Shown here: positions 37,012 to 45,885 of the stretch, piece by piece | Layout: every line of letters begins with the position of its first letter | Numbering within the stretch: position 1 is the stretch's first letter | Assembly (NCBI RefSeq): GCF_009932435.1 | Contig: NZ_BJOU01000011.1 | Coordinates: forward strand, 68,331-132,330 | Length of the DNA stretch: 64,000 nt | From: Gordonia crocea | GTDB lineage: Bacteria; Actinomycetota; Actinomycetes; Mycobacteriales; Mycobacteriaceae | Reading direction: 5' to 3' | The notes under the pieces: model-generated | Seen by the model: only the letters and a program-made list of their open reading frames with translations | Told to the model about the DNA's origin: nothing | Databases searched by the model: none | Translations under genes and position numbers: made by a program

Positions 37012-37668
37012 TTACCTGGTCGGCTGGGGCTGCGCGGGTGCGCCCGGCGCAGGTACACCCGGAGTGGGTATGCCCGGGGCCGGGGTGGTCGGACGCTGGT
37101 CGCGCGGCCCCCAGTCCCCACGGCTGTGCGGACCGCCGCCCTGCCACGAGTCGCGACCGGAGTCGCCCCGACGCGGGCCGTACTCGCTGTCACGGCGGCC
37201 GCGGCGATCGTCATCCCACCGGTCGTACCGATCGCCGCCACGGTCGTGGTAGCGGTCGTACCGGTCGTGGTCGTGCCAGTGCTTGCCGTGGTGGTGTCGC
37301 GGCCCGTGGTGATCGCCGTCGTGGGATCCACCGGCGCCGCAGAACCCGATCAGGAAACCGGCGAGGAGACCCAGGACACCGGTCAGCAGCCCCACACCAA
37401 TGACCGTCGTCCACAGGTGCTCGCGCCACCAGCTCTGTTTGGGCTCGGACACGGCGACGGCGACCGGCTCGGCGACTGCTGGCTGGGCGACTGCTGGCTG
37501 GGCGGCCGTCGGCTGTGCGGCGGCCGGCTGCGCGTCCGCGATGGGCTCGGTCGGCGGAGGCGGCGGGATCGCGCCGGTCTGCGCCTCGCTCGGGGTTTCG
37601 GCCGCGGCGCTCGAGGCCGCGTCGGCGGCGGCGTTGTCGGCCGCGGAATCCTCGGGCTTGTCGGTCAT
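37012..37668 (-). CDS. Membrane protein with His/Asp/Arg-rich C-terminus
   Basis: The 218-residue protein has an Ala/Pro-rich cytoplasmic region (repeats of the type AQPAVAQPAVAEPVAV). One or two hydrophobic helices follow (TVIGVGLLTGVLGLLAGFLIG). An extremely His/Asp/Arg/Tyr-rich stretch comes next (HHGPRHHHGKHWHDHDRYD) and then a Pro-rich tail. The His-rich region could bind metal ions. The chosen ATG (MTDKPED) has GAGAGGAA upstream. The family is unknown. Confidence 0.65.
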   Translation of the reverse strand: MTDKPEDSAADNAAADAASSAAAETPSEAQTGAIPPPPPTEPIADAQPAAAQPTAAQPAVAQPAVAEPVAVAVSEPKQSWWREHLWTTVIGVGLLTGVLGLLAGFLIGFCGAGGSHDGDHHGPRHHHGKHWHDHDRYDRYHDRGGDRYDRWDDDRRGRRDSEYGPRRGDSGRDSWQGGGPHSRGDWGPRDQRPTTPAPGIPTPGVPAPGAPAQPQPTR

Positions 37669-37789
37669 TTGCTGTTCCTCTCGGTTGAGTGCACTTTCCA
37701 CAATGCCCCCCAAACAGGGGCCGTGCACACAATCCACATCAGACGCACAGAGTCACACATCGCACACACAGGATCGATACGCTGCACCT

Positions 37790-38257
37790 ATGCCACCGGA
37801 ATCCGCGACGATCACCGTCGACACCACCGTCAGCGCCCCCGCCGATACCATCTACCGACTCCTCACCGATCTCCCCACGCTTGCCGAACTCGGCGAGGAG
37901 GTCGTCGACATGCGGTGGGCGAAGGGCGAAACGGCCGCCGTGGGCAACGTGTTCCGCGGCCGCAACCGCAACGGATGGCACCGCTGGACGACCACCTGCA
38001 CGGTCACCGACGCCGACGGGGCGACCTTCGCCTTTGATGTCTCGTACTTCGGCTTCCCCATCGCCCGGTGGCGCTATGACGTCACGCCCGACGACAACGG
38101 CGGCTGCCGGGTCACCGAACGCATGTGGGACCGCCGCCTTGAGCCGTTCAAGGCCACCGCCCACCTCTTCACCGGCGTCCGCGACCGCGTGGCGGCCAAC
38201 GACGGGCATATGCGAACCACGTTGGCGCGCCTGAAGACTCGCGCCGAAACCGTCTGA
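37790..38257 (+). CDS. SRPBCC (polyketide cyclase/START-like) protein
   Basis: The 155-residue protein is predicted to adopt the helix-grip SRPBCC fold. It starts TVDTTVSAPADTIYRLLTDL, has the central RWTTTCTVTDADGATFAFDV, and closes with a long helix (ATAHLFTGVRDRVAANDGHM). These proteins bind hydrophobic ligands, and the ligand here is unknown. No signal peptide is seen. Confidence 0.78.
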   Translation: MPPESATITVDTTVSAPADTIYRLLTDLPTLAELGEEVVDMRWAKGETAAVGNVFRGRNRNGWHRWTTTCTVTDADGATFAFDVSYFGFPIARWRYDVTPDDNGGCRVTERMWDRRLEPFKATAHLFTGVRDRVAANDGHMRTTLARLKTRAETV

Positions 38258-38345
38258 GGTGCCGGCGCAGCCACGCCCGACGGACGAATATCGGTGCATC
38301 TACCAGCACGAACGCCGATTGTGAGGGTGTTCACCGGCAACCGAT

Positions 38346-38375
38346 TTGCACGGACGTACGACTCGCCGGTAACGT
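38346..38375 (+). promoter_or_regulatory. Probable promoter of initiator tRNA
   Basis: TTGCAC at 38346-38351 and TAACGT at 38370-38375 are separated by 18 bp and lie 12 bp before the tRNA. They resemble sigma-70-type -35 and -10 boxes. Confidence 0.45.
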
Positions 38376-38387
38376 GGTGTTTACCGA

Positions 38388-38461
38388 CGCGGGGTGGAGC
38401 AGCTCGGTAGCTCGCTGGGCTCATAACCCAGAGGTCGCAGGTTCAAATCCTGTCCCCGCTA
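38388..38461 (+). tRNA. Initiator tRNA-fMet (CAT)
   Basis: The 74-nt gene starts CGCGGGGTGGAGCAG and has anticodon CAT at 38422-38424. The three G-C pairs in the anticodon stem (GGG ... CCC) and an unpaired 1-72 position mark it as an initiator. The T loop GGTTCAAATCC is intact. The 3' CCA is not encoded (CGA follows the discriminator A). Confidence 0.96.
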
Positions 38462-38470
38462 CGAGAAAAA

Positions 38471-38515
38471 GAGACCCTGACCAGCAGAAATGCTGGTCAG
38501 GGTCTCTTTCCTTTC
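38471..38515 (+). terminator. Terminator after initiator tRNA
   Basis: A perfect 16-bp stem (GAGACCCTGACCAGCA and complement) closes a GAAA tetraloop and is followed by TTTCCTTTCC. It starts 10 bases after the tRNA. Confidence 0.93.
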
Positions 38516-38566
38516 CGGGTGCCGCGGTCTTGCAACTACGACGTAAACTACGGTCGAGACGAGGCT

Positions 38567-39295
38567 CTACCGCATGTCCCACAGCTCGATCGGCATCACG
38601 CCGTAACTGATCTCGACGCCGGTTCGACGCACTACCTCGGCTGCGAACTCGGTGGCCAACTGATCAGGCAGGGGGCTGAGCCCGAACGGGACACTGCCCG
38701 TCAACGTTCGACTGCTGCTGCTATGGCGAAAACGGCGGGTCACTGTGACATCGCCGGCCAGGTCGAGGATCAAGCGGGAGTCCAGCCAGACAATCGTGGG
38801 TTGGTCGACTTCACGGACCCAGACCAGCACGCCGTAGTCGACGATGTGGGCGAAGCTCCTGCCGGACACCTCATACCGCGACTCCGCGAACGAGGCGAGT
38901 ACCAGAACTATGGACAGCGGAAACCCGACGATCACGATCAACGGAGCCCGCCAATGATCCAGCATCAACGCCGCAAAGGCGGTGAGCGCAATAGCCACCG
39001 CGATGGGCATAGCGGAAACCGCGAAACGGCCACGTGGAAGCGCCACGAGCGTCAGTGTCGCCTCGGTCCGATCGGCCCGCGGCTGACGGATGGGAAATAG
39101 TCGGGTCGCCACCGGGATGAGCGCGATCGAGAGAACCAGCCCGCCACTGGCGAATCCGAAGAAGCTGAACTCCCAGTCGGTGTCGTAGGCAGAGACGGCA
39201 ATAAGGGCACCACCCAGCACACCCAGACCCAGCGAAATCCAGAGCATTCGTCTCCGGTGCGCTTTCAGGTGCTCACGCCACAGCCGTTCATCCAT
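38567..39295 (-). CDS. Unknown membrane protein with four helices
   Basis: The 242-residue protein has two N-terminal helices (ISLGLGVLGGALIAVSAY and FGFASGGLVLSIALIPVA) and two central helices (AMPIAVAIALTAFAALML and APLIVIVGFPLSIVLVLA). A soluble C-terminal domain of about 90 residues follows, containing a PH-like beta pattern. I recognise no family. It is convergent with the tRNA terminator. Confidence 0.6.
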   Translation of the reverse strand: MDERLWREHLKAHRRRMLWISLGLGVLGGALIAVSAYDTDWEFSFFGFASGGLVLSIALIPVATRLFPIRQPRADRTEATLTLVALPRGRFAVSAMPIAVAIALTAFAALMLDHWRAPLIVIVGFPLSIVLVLASFAESRYEVSGRSFAHIVDYGVLVWVREVDQPTIVWLDSRLILDLAGDVTVTRRFRHSSSSRTLTGSVPFGLSPLPDQLATEFAAEVVRRTGVEISYGVMPIELWDMR

Positions 39296-39338
39296 GGCCA
39301 GAAGCCTACGTGGGCAGATCGGCCCGACCTGTCCTCTC

Positions 39339-40124
39339 CTAGGCCGTGCGCTGCCCGGGCACGACGACCGGTGTCAGATCAGGGCGTTTAGGCATGCGGC
39401 CGTCGCCGAGCGAAACCCCGCGGACCTTCCGGATCAGCCACGGGGTGAAGAACTGCACGGCCCAGTTCGCGTCACGTGCCGCACGGACCACGCGTCGCGG
39501 CTGCGGCAGCGGGTCGAGCGGTGCACCCCAGTCGGCGGAACTGCCGGGCAGTCCGAGGGCATGGGCGGCACCGGCCGCGAAACGCTGGTGGCCGATCGGC
39601 GAGGCATGCAGGCGGTCGGCCGACCACGCCCGCAGATCGGTGAGCACCGGCGCCGCATATAGATCGACGAGGATGAACCCGTACTCGTCGGCGAACTCGC
39701 GCATCATGTCGTTCAGTGTCAGCAGCCGCGCCTCCACGCCGCGGACGAACGGAATGGTGCGCGCCACGTTGGGGAAGGTAGACACCACCACCGTCGCACC
39801 GGAATCGGCCAGCCGGGCGTAAATCTGGTCCAGTACCGGCCGCACCGCGACACGCAGATCGGCCCGTCCGATCACGTCGTTCATCCCCAGCGGCGCCGCG
39901 ACGAGGTCGGGCTCCAGGCTCAACGCCACGTCCAACTGCTCGTCGAGGGACTGTCGGGCATTCTTTCCGCGGACGGCGAGATTCGCGTAGCGCAGGTCCG
40001 GGTTGAGTGCGGCCATTTGTTCGGCCAGCCGGTCGGCCCAGCCGCGGCACTCGTACAGCGGATGGGGGTCGCCCATCCCCTCGGTCTGACTGTCGCCGAT
40101 CGCGACGAACCGCGAGTACCGCAC
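39339..40124 (-). CDS. SGNH/GDSL-type hydrolase
   Basis: The 261-residue esterase-like protein has block I VAIGDSQTEGMG (nucleophile Ser), an Asn in GMNDVIG and block V DRLHASPIGH with the catalytic Asp and His. No signal peptide is present, so it is probably cytoplasmic. The GTG giving VRYSRFVAIGDS aligns with the family. Longer frames add atypical sequence. The substrate is unknown, with an acyl or acetyl ester likely. Confidence 0.88.
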   Translation of the reverse strand: MRYSRFVAIGDSQTEGMGDPHPLYECRGWADRLAEQMAALNPDLRYANLAVRGKNARQSLDEQLDVALSLEPDLVAAPLGMNDVIGRADLRVAVRPVLDQIYARLADSGATVVVSTFPNVARTIPFVRGVEARLLTLNDMMREFADEYGFILVDLYAAPVLTDLRAWSADRLHASPIGHQRFAAGAAHALGLPGSSADWGAPLDPLPQPRRVVRAARDANWAVQFFTPWLIRKVRGVSLGDGRMPKRPDLTPVVVPGQRTA

Positions 40125-40153
40125 GAATCCGATACTAGAACCGAATCGGCCGT

Positions 40154-40297
40154 TCAGCGCGGGCGACGCTCCAGGATCAACAGCGGGATCTGCCGGTCGG
40201 TGTTGTGCTGGTAGGCCGCGTACCCGCGATACGCCTTGACCACCTGCGGCCCCAACGCCCGACAACCCGTACTGGCCGCGAAGTCGGGAATCTTCAT
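40154..40297 (-). CDS. Short protein resembling the tail of deazaflavin-dependent nitroreductases
   Basis: The 47-residue frame ends AYQHNTDRQIPLLILERRPR, which recalls the last residues of F420-dependent Ddn/DUF385 proteins (YQ-x-x-T-R-x-IP-x-x-x-L). The rest of that fold is missing. It is either a remnant of a lost nitroreductase gene or an unrelated small gene. A GAGG lies four bases before the ATG, and it follows the enoyl-CoA hydratase by 28 bp. Confidence 0.4.
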   Translation of the reverse strand: MKIPDFAASTGCRALGPQVVKAYRGYAAYQHNTDRQIPLLILERRPR

Positions 40298-40325
40298 GGG
40301 CCTCAGCGTACGCCGCGGACCACGC

Positions 40326-41105
40326 TCAGCGGCCGGTCCAGATTGGATTGCGCTTCTGCGCGAACGCCGTGGTCCCCTCGATAAAATCGGCGCTGCCGGC
40401 CAGCCCGATGAGCTCCTCGGCGTTGCGCTGCCACAGCTCCTCGGCCCAGTCCGACGCTGCGGCACTGTCTTTCATCAACCGCTTGCTCGCCCGGACGGCC
40501 AACGGCGCGTTTGCGGCGACCGCCTCGGCTAGCTCGACCGCGCTCGCGAGCACCTCGTCGTCGGGCACCACGCGGTTCACCAACCCCCACTGCAGGCCCT
40601 CCGCCGACGTCATCGGCCGACCCGTCATGACCAGTTCGGCCGCAATCTTCGGCGGAATCTGACGGTGCAACCGCAGCAGACCACCGGCCCCAGCAATCAG
40701 ACCCCGTTTGACCTCTGGCAGGCCCAACGTGGCGCTCTGCGCCATGACCGCCAGATCACAGACCAACACGAGTTCGGTGCCGCCGCCCAGCGCGAAGCCG
40801 TTGACTGCGGCGATCAGCGGCTTGTCGATGAAGAACTGGACCATCCCGGCGAATCCCCGCTCGGGATGGTCGGGATCGTCGATCCCCTCCCCCGAGGCAA
40901 GCGCCTTGAGGTCGGCACCCGCACAAAACGCCTGCCCCGTGCCGGTCAGCACGCCGACGCGCTGCTCCGGATCCGCGGCGAATTCGGCCAGCGCCGCACC
41001 GAGTTGCGTGGTGAGGGCCCGGTTCACGGCGTTGCGCGCCTCGGGTCGGTTGAGCGTGAAGATGGTGACCGGTCCCTGCCGGGACACCTCGACGACATCG
41101 CTCAC
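40326..41105 (-). CDS. Enoyl-CoA hydratase/isomerase family protein
   Basis: The 259-residue crotonase-fold protein has the oxyanion-hole segments GTGQAFCAGADLKAL and GFALGGGTELVLVCDLAVMA, with LPEVKRGLIAGAGGLLRL in the catalytic region. The second Glu is replaced by Ala or Gly around that site, so hydratase activity is less sure than the fold. It overlaps the ppk2 gene's stop by four bases. The physiological substrate is unknown. Confidence 0.87.
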   Translation of the reverse strand: MSDVVEVSRQGPVTIFTLNRPEARNAVNRALTTQLGAALAEFAADPEQRVGVLTGTGQAFCAGADLKALASGEGIDDPDHPERGFAGMVQFFIDKPLIAAVNGFALGGGTELVLVCDLAVMAQSATLGLPEVKRGLIAGAGGLLRLHRQIPPKIAAELVMTGRPMTSAEGLQWGLVNRVVPDDEVLASAVELAEAVAANAPLAVRASKRLMKDSAAASDWAEELWQRNAEELIGLAGSADFIEGTTAFAQKRNPIWTGR

Positions 41106-42085
41106 GACGGATCCACCACCGGGAACACCCCGCTGGGTGTCTCACCCTCGTCGTAAACGTCCTTGGGCGAGCCGATGATCTTGGGGTCGGGCTTGCCGAC
41201 GACGCGGTGGTCCTTGTTCGGATAGTCGAACTGCGAGAGCACCCACCGCATCGCCTCGAGGCGGGCGCGCTTCTTGTCGTTGGACTTCACCACCGTCCAC
41301 GGCGCCTGCGGCATGTCGGTGTAGAAGAACATCGCCTCCTTCGCCGCGGTGTAGTCATCCCACTTGTCCAGTGAGGCAAGGTCGGTCGGCGAGAGCTTCC
41401 ATTGCTTGACCTTGTCGGTGGAGCGGGAGACGAACCGGGAGTGCTGCTCGGCCCGGCCCACCGAGAACCAGAACTTGATCAGATGGATGCCCGAATTCAC
41501 CAGCATCTCCTCGAACTGCGGCGCCGAGCGGGTGAACTCCAGGTACTGGAGCGGTGAGCAGTAGCCCATGACGCGTTCCACCCCGGCGCGGTTGTACCAC
41601 GACCGGTCGAACATGACGATTTCGCCACCGGCGGGCAGGTGCTGCACGTAACGCTGGAAGTACCACTGGGTCAGCTCGCGCTCGGTCGGCTTCTCCAGTG
41701 CGACGACGCGCGCACCGCGGGGGTTGAGGTGTTCGGTGAACCGCTTGATCGACCCACCCTTGCCCGCCGCGTCCCGACCTTCGAAGACGATGACAATCTT
41801 CTGGTCGGTCTCCTTGACCCAGGCCTGCAGCTTCAGCAATTCGATCTGGAGCAGCCGTTTCTGCCGCTCATAGGTCCGTCGCGACATCTTCTTGTCATAC
41901 GGGTAGCCCTGGCGCCACGGGGCATCCGGTCCGTTGTCGGCGGGCTGCCGGTGCGCCGCGCGCTGCAACTCGGCGAGCTCGTCGATCTCGGGGGTGACGT
42001 CGATCTGGTCGGGTTCGGCCATCTGGAAATAGTCCTCGATCGAGGAGTCCTGCTCGATGCCGTCGGCATGCGGTTCTGTCGCCAT
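41102..42085 (-). CDS. ppk2: Polyphosphate kinase 2
   Basis: The 327-residue PPK2-family kinase transfers phosphate between polyphosphate and nucleotides. Walker A is FEGRDAAGKGGSIKRF near residue 100. The family motifs FDRSWYNRAGVERVMGYC and KFWFSVGRAEQHSRF follow. The acidic N-terminus of about 60 residues is variable in the family. It can use polyphosphate to make GTP or ATP, or the reverse. It is coupled to the following hydratase gene by a four-base overlap. Confidence 0.93.
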   Translation of the reverse strand: MATEPHADGIEQDSSIEDYFQMAEPDQIDVTPEIDELAELQRAAHRQPADNGPDAPWRQGYPYDKKMSRRTYERQKRLLQIELLKLQAWVKETDQKIVIVFEGRDAAGKGGSIKRFTEHLNPRGARVVALEKPTERELTQWYFQRYVQHLPAGGEIVMFDRSWYNRAGVERVMGYCSPLQYLEFTRSAPQFEEMLVNSGIHLIKFWFSVGRAEQHSRFVSRSTDKVKQWKLSPTDLASLDKWDDYTAAKEAMFFYTDMPQAPWTVVKSNDKKRARLEAMRWVLSQFDYPNKDHRVVGKPDPKIIGSPKDVYDEGETPSGVFPVVDPS

Positions 42086-42170
42086 GAAAGCAGTCTAAAG
42101 CGACGGCGGTCGGGCTTCTCGGCGAGTGCACAACCTGGCCGTCCGCCGCAGCGCTGACATACTGGGCGGG

Positions 42171-42671
42171 ATGACTCACACCGCACCCCTCGCCTTGCGC
42201 GAACCGGCCAACCAGGTGGAACCGCGCGCCAGAACGCTATGGCGCATCGTCCCCCTCGTCGTCGGAATCCCCGCCTTCCTCATTGCGACCATCGTCGCGC
42301 TGGCCGTTCCGCAGGCGCGGGCCGCGGCCATTGCCGTCGCGGTCGCCGCCCTCGTCGCCACCCTGTTCTTCACCGTCGTCGTGCCGGAGTGGCGCTACCG
42401 CTTCCACCGCTGGGAGGTCAGCCCGGCGGCGGTCTACACCCAATCGGGATGGTTCCGCCGGACCGCGGTCATCATCCCGATTGCCCGCATCCAGGTGGTC
42501 GACACCGAGGCCGGCCCGATCGAGCAGTTGCTGCGGTTGGCCACACTGACCGTGACGACGGCATCGTCGGCGGGCACCATCCGCATCGTCGGGCTGGACG
42601 CCGAGACGGCCCGCCGCATCGCCGCCGACCTGACCACCACGACCCAGGCGTATCCCGGTGACGCGACCTGA
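42171..42671 (+). CDS. Bacterial PH-domain (bPH2) membrane protein, short
   Basis: The 166-residue protein has two N-terminal helices and then one bPH2 domain (WRYRFHRWEVSPAAVYTQ ... AVIIPIARIQVVDTEAGPIE). It is the usual small partner of larger multi-PH membrane proteins of the YdbS/YdbT type. Its end overlaps the start of the next gene by 14 bases. Function in membrane or envelope stress is suspected in some bacteria but unproven here. Confidence 0.82.
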   Translation: MTHTAPLALREPANQVEPRARTLWRIVPLVVGIPAFLIATIVALAVPQARAAAIAVAVAALVATLFFTVVVPEWRYRFHRWEVSPAAVYTQSGWFRRTAVIIPIARIQVVDTEAGPIEQLLRLATLTVTTASSAGTIRIVGLDAETARRIAADLTTTTQAYPGDAT

Positions 42672-44169
42672 CGCGCCGCGCGCCGACCACCCCGACAAGT
42701 GGCACCGCCTGTCCCCCTGGACCATGGCCGTGCGCCCCCTGGCGCAACTGCCCCAACTGATTCCGATGGTGATCGCCATCGTGATCGCCGGGAGCAACGC
42801 CCCCGTGTTCGGGTTGGGACTGACCGTCGTGGCGCTGATCGCCGTCTCGGTTGTCCCGTGGGCGACCACGTTCTACCAAGTCACCGACACCCACGTCCGA
42901 CTCCGCACCGGCGTGCTGAACAAGAAGGTGGCCACGGCACGGCGCGACCGGATCCGCAGCGTCGATCTCACCGCGTCGGCCCCGCACCGCGTGCTGGGCT
43001 TGAAGAAGGTCCTGATCGGCACCGGCAGCGACGGCAACCAGGTGGAACTAAACTGCGTCGCCGCTCCCTACGCCCAGGCCCTGCACTCCTCCCTGATGCC
43101 GACCGGGACCACCGCCGACGCCGGCGCGACGGTCGACGACCAGGTGCCGCCGCAGGTCCTGGCCCGCTTCCGACCCGACTGGCTCCGCTATGCGCCGTTC
43201 TCACTGGGCGGACTCGCGGTCGCCGTCGCCATCGGCGCCTTCGGTGCGCAGTTCGCGAACGAACTCGGGGCCTTCGACCGTCTCCGACGCACCGGTGACA
43301 CCCTCCTCGGGTGGATCGACGACGCGCCGCTCGGGCTCGTCGTCGCGGTCGCCTTCGTCGGCGTCGTGGTCCTCGCCGCGGTCCTGTCGGTGGTCGGCTA
43401 TCTCCTCGGCAATTGGGGATTCACGCTGACCCGCCATCCCGACGCGACGCTGCGGGTCTCCCGGGGCCTGATCAACACGGCCGAGACAAGTCTCGACGAG
43501 AAGCGGGTCCGGGGCGTCCACCTGCACGAACCGATCCTGATGCGCCCGGTGCGCGGTGCCCGGCTGTTCGCGATAGCAACCGGGTCGTCACGCCACCCGA
43601 TGCTGCTGCCGCCCGCTCCGCTCGACGACGCGGTGGCCGTGGCCGCCGAGGTCGCCGATTCGGCCGCAGACCTCTCCGCCCCCTTGGCCGATCACGGTTC
43701 CGGCGCCCGTCGGCGCCGGATCTCGCGCGCGGTGATGAATGCCATCGTCGTCGCCGCGGTCCCGCTCGCCGCGGCCGGGTTCGGTTGGGCCTCCGCCGAA
43801 CTCGCCGTCACGGCCGCCGTCGTCCTCGCGGCCGCGGCCCTTCTCGCCGCGTTGCCGCGCATCGCCCACCTCGGCTCCGCGGTCACCGACACCTCGGTCG
43901 TCGTGTCCCCGCCGACGATCGCCCGGCACCGCTACCTTGTCGGCCGGGGCGGGGTCGTCGGGTGGTCGTGGTCGTCGTCGCCGTTCCAGCGAAGGCTGCG
44001 CGTCGCCACGCTCACGCTGGCGACCGCGGCCGGTTCGCAGGCCTACGAGATGGTGGATCTGCCCGATGCCCGGGCGGTCTCGGTCATGGCGACGGTGTCG
44101 CCGGACTTGGTGCGCCCGTTCCTGGTCGATCCGGGGGCCGCGAACCTATCGGGGGTGCACGCCCAGTAG
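42658..44169 (+). CDS. Bacterial PH-domain (YdbT-like) membrane protein, long
   Basis: The 503-residue protein has three bPH2 modules separated by pairs of helices. The first is VTDTHVRLRTGVLNKKVATA, the second SRGLINTAETSLDEKRVRGV. The third is near VSPPTIARHRYLVGRGGVVG. This is the usual architecture for YdbT-type proteins paired with a short bPH2 protein. The start is GTG. Its 3' end overlaps the convergent MCE gene by 24 bases. Confidence 0.85.
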   Translation: MTRPDAPRADHPDKWHRLSPWTMAVRPLAQLPQLIPMVIAIVIAGSNAPVFGLGLTVVALIAVSVVPWATTFYQVTDTHVRLRTGVLNKKVATARRDRIRSVDLTASAPHRVLGLKKVLIGTGSDGNQVELNCVAAPYAQALHSSLMPTGTTADAGATVDDQVPPQVLARFRPDWLRYAPFSLGGLAVAVAIGAFGAQFANELGAFDRLRRTGDTLLGWIDDAPLGLVVAVAFVGVVVLAAVLSVVGYLLGNWGFTLTRHPDATLRVSRGLINTAETSLDEKRVRGVHLHEPILMRPVRGARLFAIATGSSRHPMLLPPAPLDDAVAVAAEVADSAADLSAPLADHGSGARRRRISRAVMNAIVVAAVPLAAAGFGWASAELAVTAAVVLAAAALLAALPRIAHLGSAVTDTSVVVSPPTIARHRYLVGRGGVVGWSWSSSPFQRRLRVATLTLATAAGSQAYEMVDLPDARAVSVMATVSPDLVRPFLVDPGAANLSGVHAQ

Positions 44170-45396
44170 CCAGGCCAGCTGCCAGGCCAGCGGGTTCAGA
44201 TCCAGACGGTCCGGATCCTTCTTCGGCTTGTTGTCCCACGGCTGCGGGATGTTCGGATTCGCCAGGGTAGCGCGTGCCGCACCGCGCACGCTCGTCGGCG
44301 ACCCCTGCGGCACCGTGCACCGCGCGTTCAGGTTCAACGGGAAATCGTCATAGTTGATGTCGAACGTCGGATTCTTGCGCTTGATCGCCGCGATCATCTG
44401 CTGCGTCGACTCATACCCCTGCGTACACGCCGCCGGGTTGTTCGTCTCCAACACCACACCGAAGTGGATCTGCCCGTCACCGGGTGCGGGCCCGTGGGAG
44501 CTGGCCGACAACTGCGACACCATCGCCAGCAGGGCGTTGGTCGACCAGCCGGTCGGCGCGATCGCCGTCTTGGCCACCGACCCCAGATCCTTGACCACCT
44601 TGGTGATGTCGGCACCCTGCTTCTGCAACAGATTCGACAACGCCGTCGCCGAGGTCTGCCCCGTCGTCAACAACCGGCGCACATCCGGATCCGCCGACGC
44701 CAACGTCGCCGTCACCACATCCAGATTCTTCGACCACGCCAAAATCGCATCCGACTGTTCGGCCTGCGTCGCCAACACCCGCGACGAATGCGCCAGCAAC
44801 TCGATCGTGTCGCCCAACGAGTCATAACCCGCCTTGGACAACGTGTTCAACGACGTCACCAACTTCGTCAGGTTCTCCCCCTGACCGTTGAACGCCTTGC
44901 CCAACTCCTCCACGATCGTGCGCAGATCATCCACCGGAACCGACTCGGCGAAATCCAACGCCGTGTTCACCACGTCCTCGAGCGGAACCGGGATGGACAC
45001 CTTGTCGATCGTCGATCCGTCACGCAGGTAGGGCCCCGCCGCCGACGTGGGGCGCAGGTCGATGTACTGCTCGCCGATCGCGGAACGGTTGGCGACCACC
45101 GCCACCGCCGAATCGGGGACCCGCGGCCGCGATGTCTCGAGCTGCATGACCGCGTCGACGCCGTCGCGGGTCAGCTGCAGCTTCGACACCCGGCCAACCG
45201 GAATGCCCTGGTAGGTGACCTCGGCGTTGGTGAAGATGCCCCCGGAAGCCGGCAGGTGCGCGGTGACGTTGTAGACGCCCGCGCCGAAGTGGCGGTCGAC
45301 GTGCACGACGCGCAAACTTCCGACGACCAGCGCGATCACGCCGATCACGACCGTCGCGATGAGCTTGACGAGTTCGGCCCTGGTGAGCGGTGGCAT
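44146..45396 (-). CDS. Orphan MCE-family protein
   Basis: The 416-residue protein has an N-terminal helix (LIATVVIGVIALVVGSL) and a MlaD/MCE domain beginning VTAHLPASGGIFTNAEVTYQ. A helical stalk region and a Pro-rich tail follow. MCE proteins form hexameric tunnels that carry lipids across the envelope and normally occur as six-gene sets with YrbE permeases. Here it stands alone. Codon choice changes near 44990: the first third uses C-ending codons, the remainder G-ending codons such as TTG, GTG and ACG. Confidence 0.85.
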   Translation of the reverse strand: MPPLTRAELVKLIATVVIGVIALVVGSLRVVHVDRHFGAGVYNVTAHLPASGGIFTNAEVTYQGIPVGRVSKLQLTRDGVDAVMQLETSRPRVPDSAVAVVANRSAIGEQYIDLRPTSAAGPYLRDGSTIDKVSIPVPLEDVVNTALDFAESVPVDDLRTIVEELGKAFNGQGENLTKLVTSLNTLSKAGYDSLGDTIELLAHSSRVLATQAEQSDAILAWSKNLDVVTATLASADPDVRRLLTTGQTSATALSNLLQKQGADITKVVKDLGSVAKTAIAPTGWSTNALLAMVSQLSASSHGPAPGDGQIHFGVVLETNNPAACTQGYESTQQMIAAIKRKNPTFDINYDDFPLNLNARCTVPQGSPTSVRGAARATLANPNIPQPWDNKPKKDPDRLDLNPLAWQLAWLLGVHPR

Positions 45397-45587
45397 CGGT
45401 CCGACTGCCTTCTTCCTCCGCCACGTCGACGACGTGTGATCGGGACCTCCCCGGTCGAGCTGACTTTACGACCCGGCTTGCGCCCGCGGCCAGTTTCGGC
45501 GGACAGCACACATCCTCGGCCCTATGTGCGCCACGTCACATGTGGGTACTATCGGGGTGCCAGCTAGGTATGACAAAGGAGGTCGTC

Positions 45588-45878
45588 ATGACCACCACCC
45601 ATGTGGTGCACCACCACGAAAGCCACGGCAACCACCCCTTGAGCGTCGCCGCCTTCTGCCTGATGCTTGCCGGCATCGGGTGCGCGGGGACTTGGCTCGT
45701 CCTGTTGGCGAGCGGACACGCGGCGGCACTGATATTCGGCATCGCCGCCGTCGTCCTGTTCCTCGGCGCGATCACCGCCTTCCGGATGGTGACCACGCAC
45801 TCCGCCCACGGTCCACTCCAGCCGGAGAACACCGAGACCGAGACGGGGCGCTACCTCGACGAGTACCGCCACGCCTGA
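45588..45878 (+). CDS. Small two-helix membrane protein with His-rich start
   Basis: The 96-residue protein begins MTTTHVVHHHESHGNHPLS and has two hydrophobic helices (AAFCLMLAGIGCAGTWLVLL and ALIFGIAAVVLFLGAITAF). It starts at an ATG preceded by a near-perfect AAAGGAGGT, so it is probably well translated. It matches no family I know. It is divergent from the MCE gene and convergent with the UPF0182 gene, seven bases away. Confidence 0.72.
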   Translation: MTTTHVVHHHESHGNHPLSVAAFCLMLAGIGCAGTWLVLLASGHAAALIFGIAAVVLFLGAITAFRMVTTHSAHGPLQPENTETETGRYLDEYRHA

Positions 45879-45885
45879 TCCGGCG

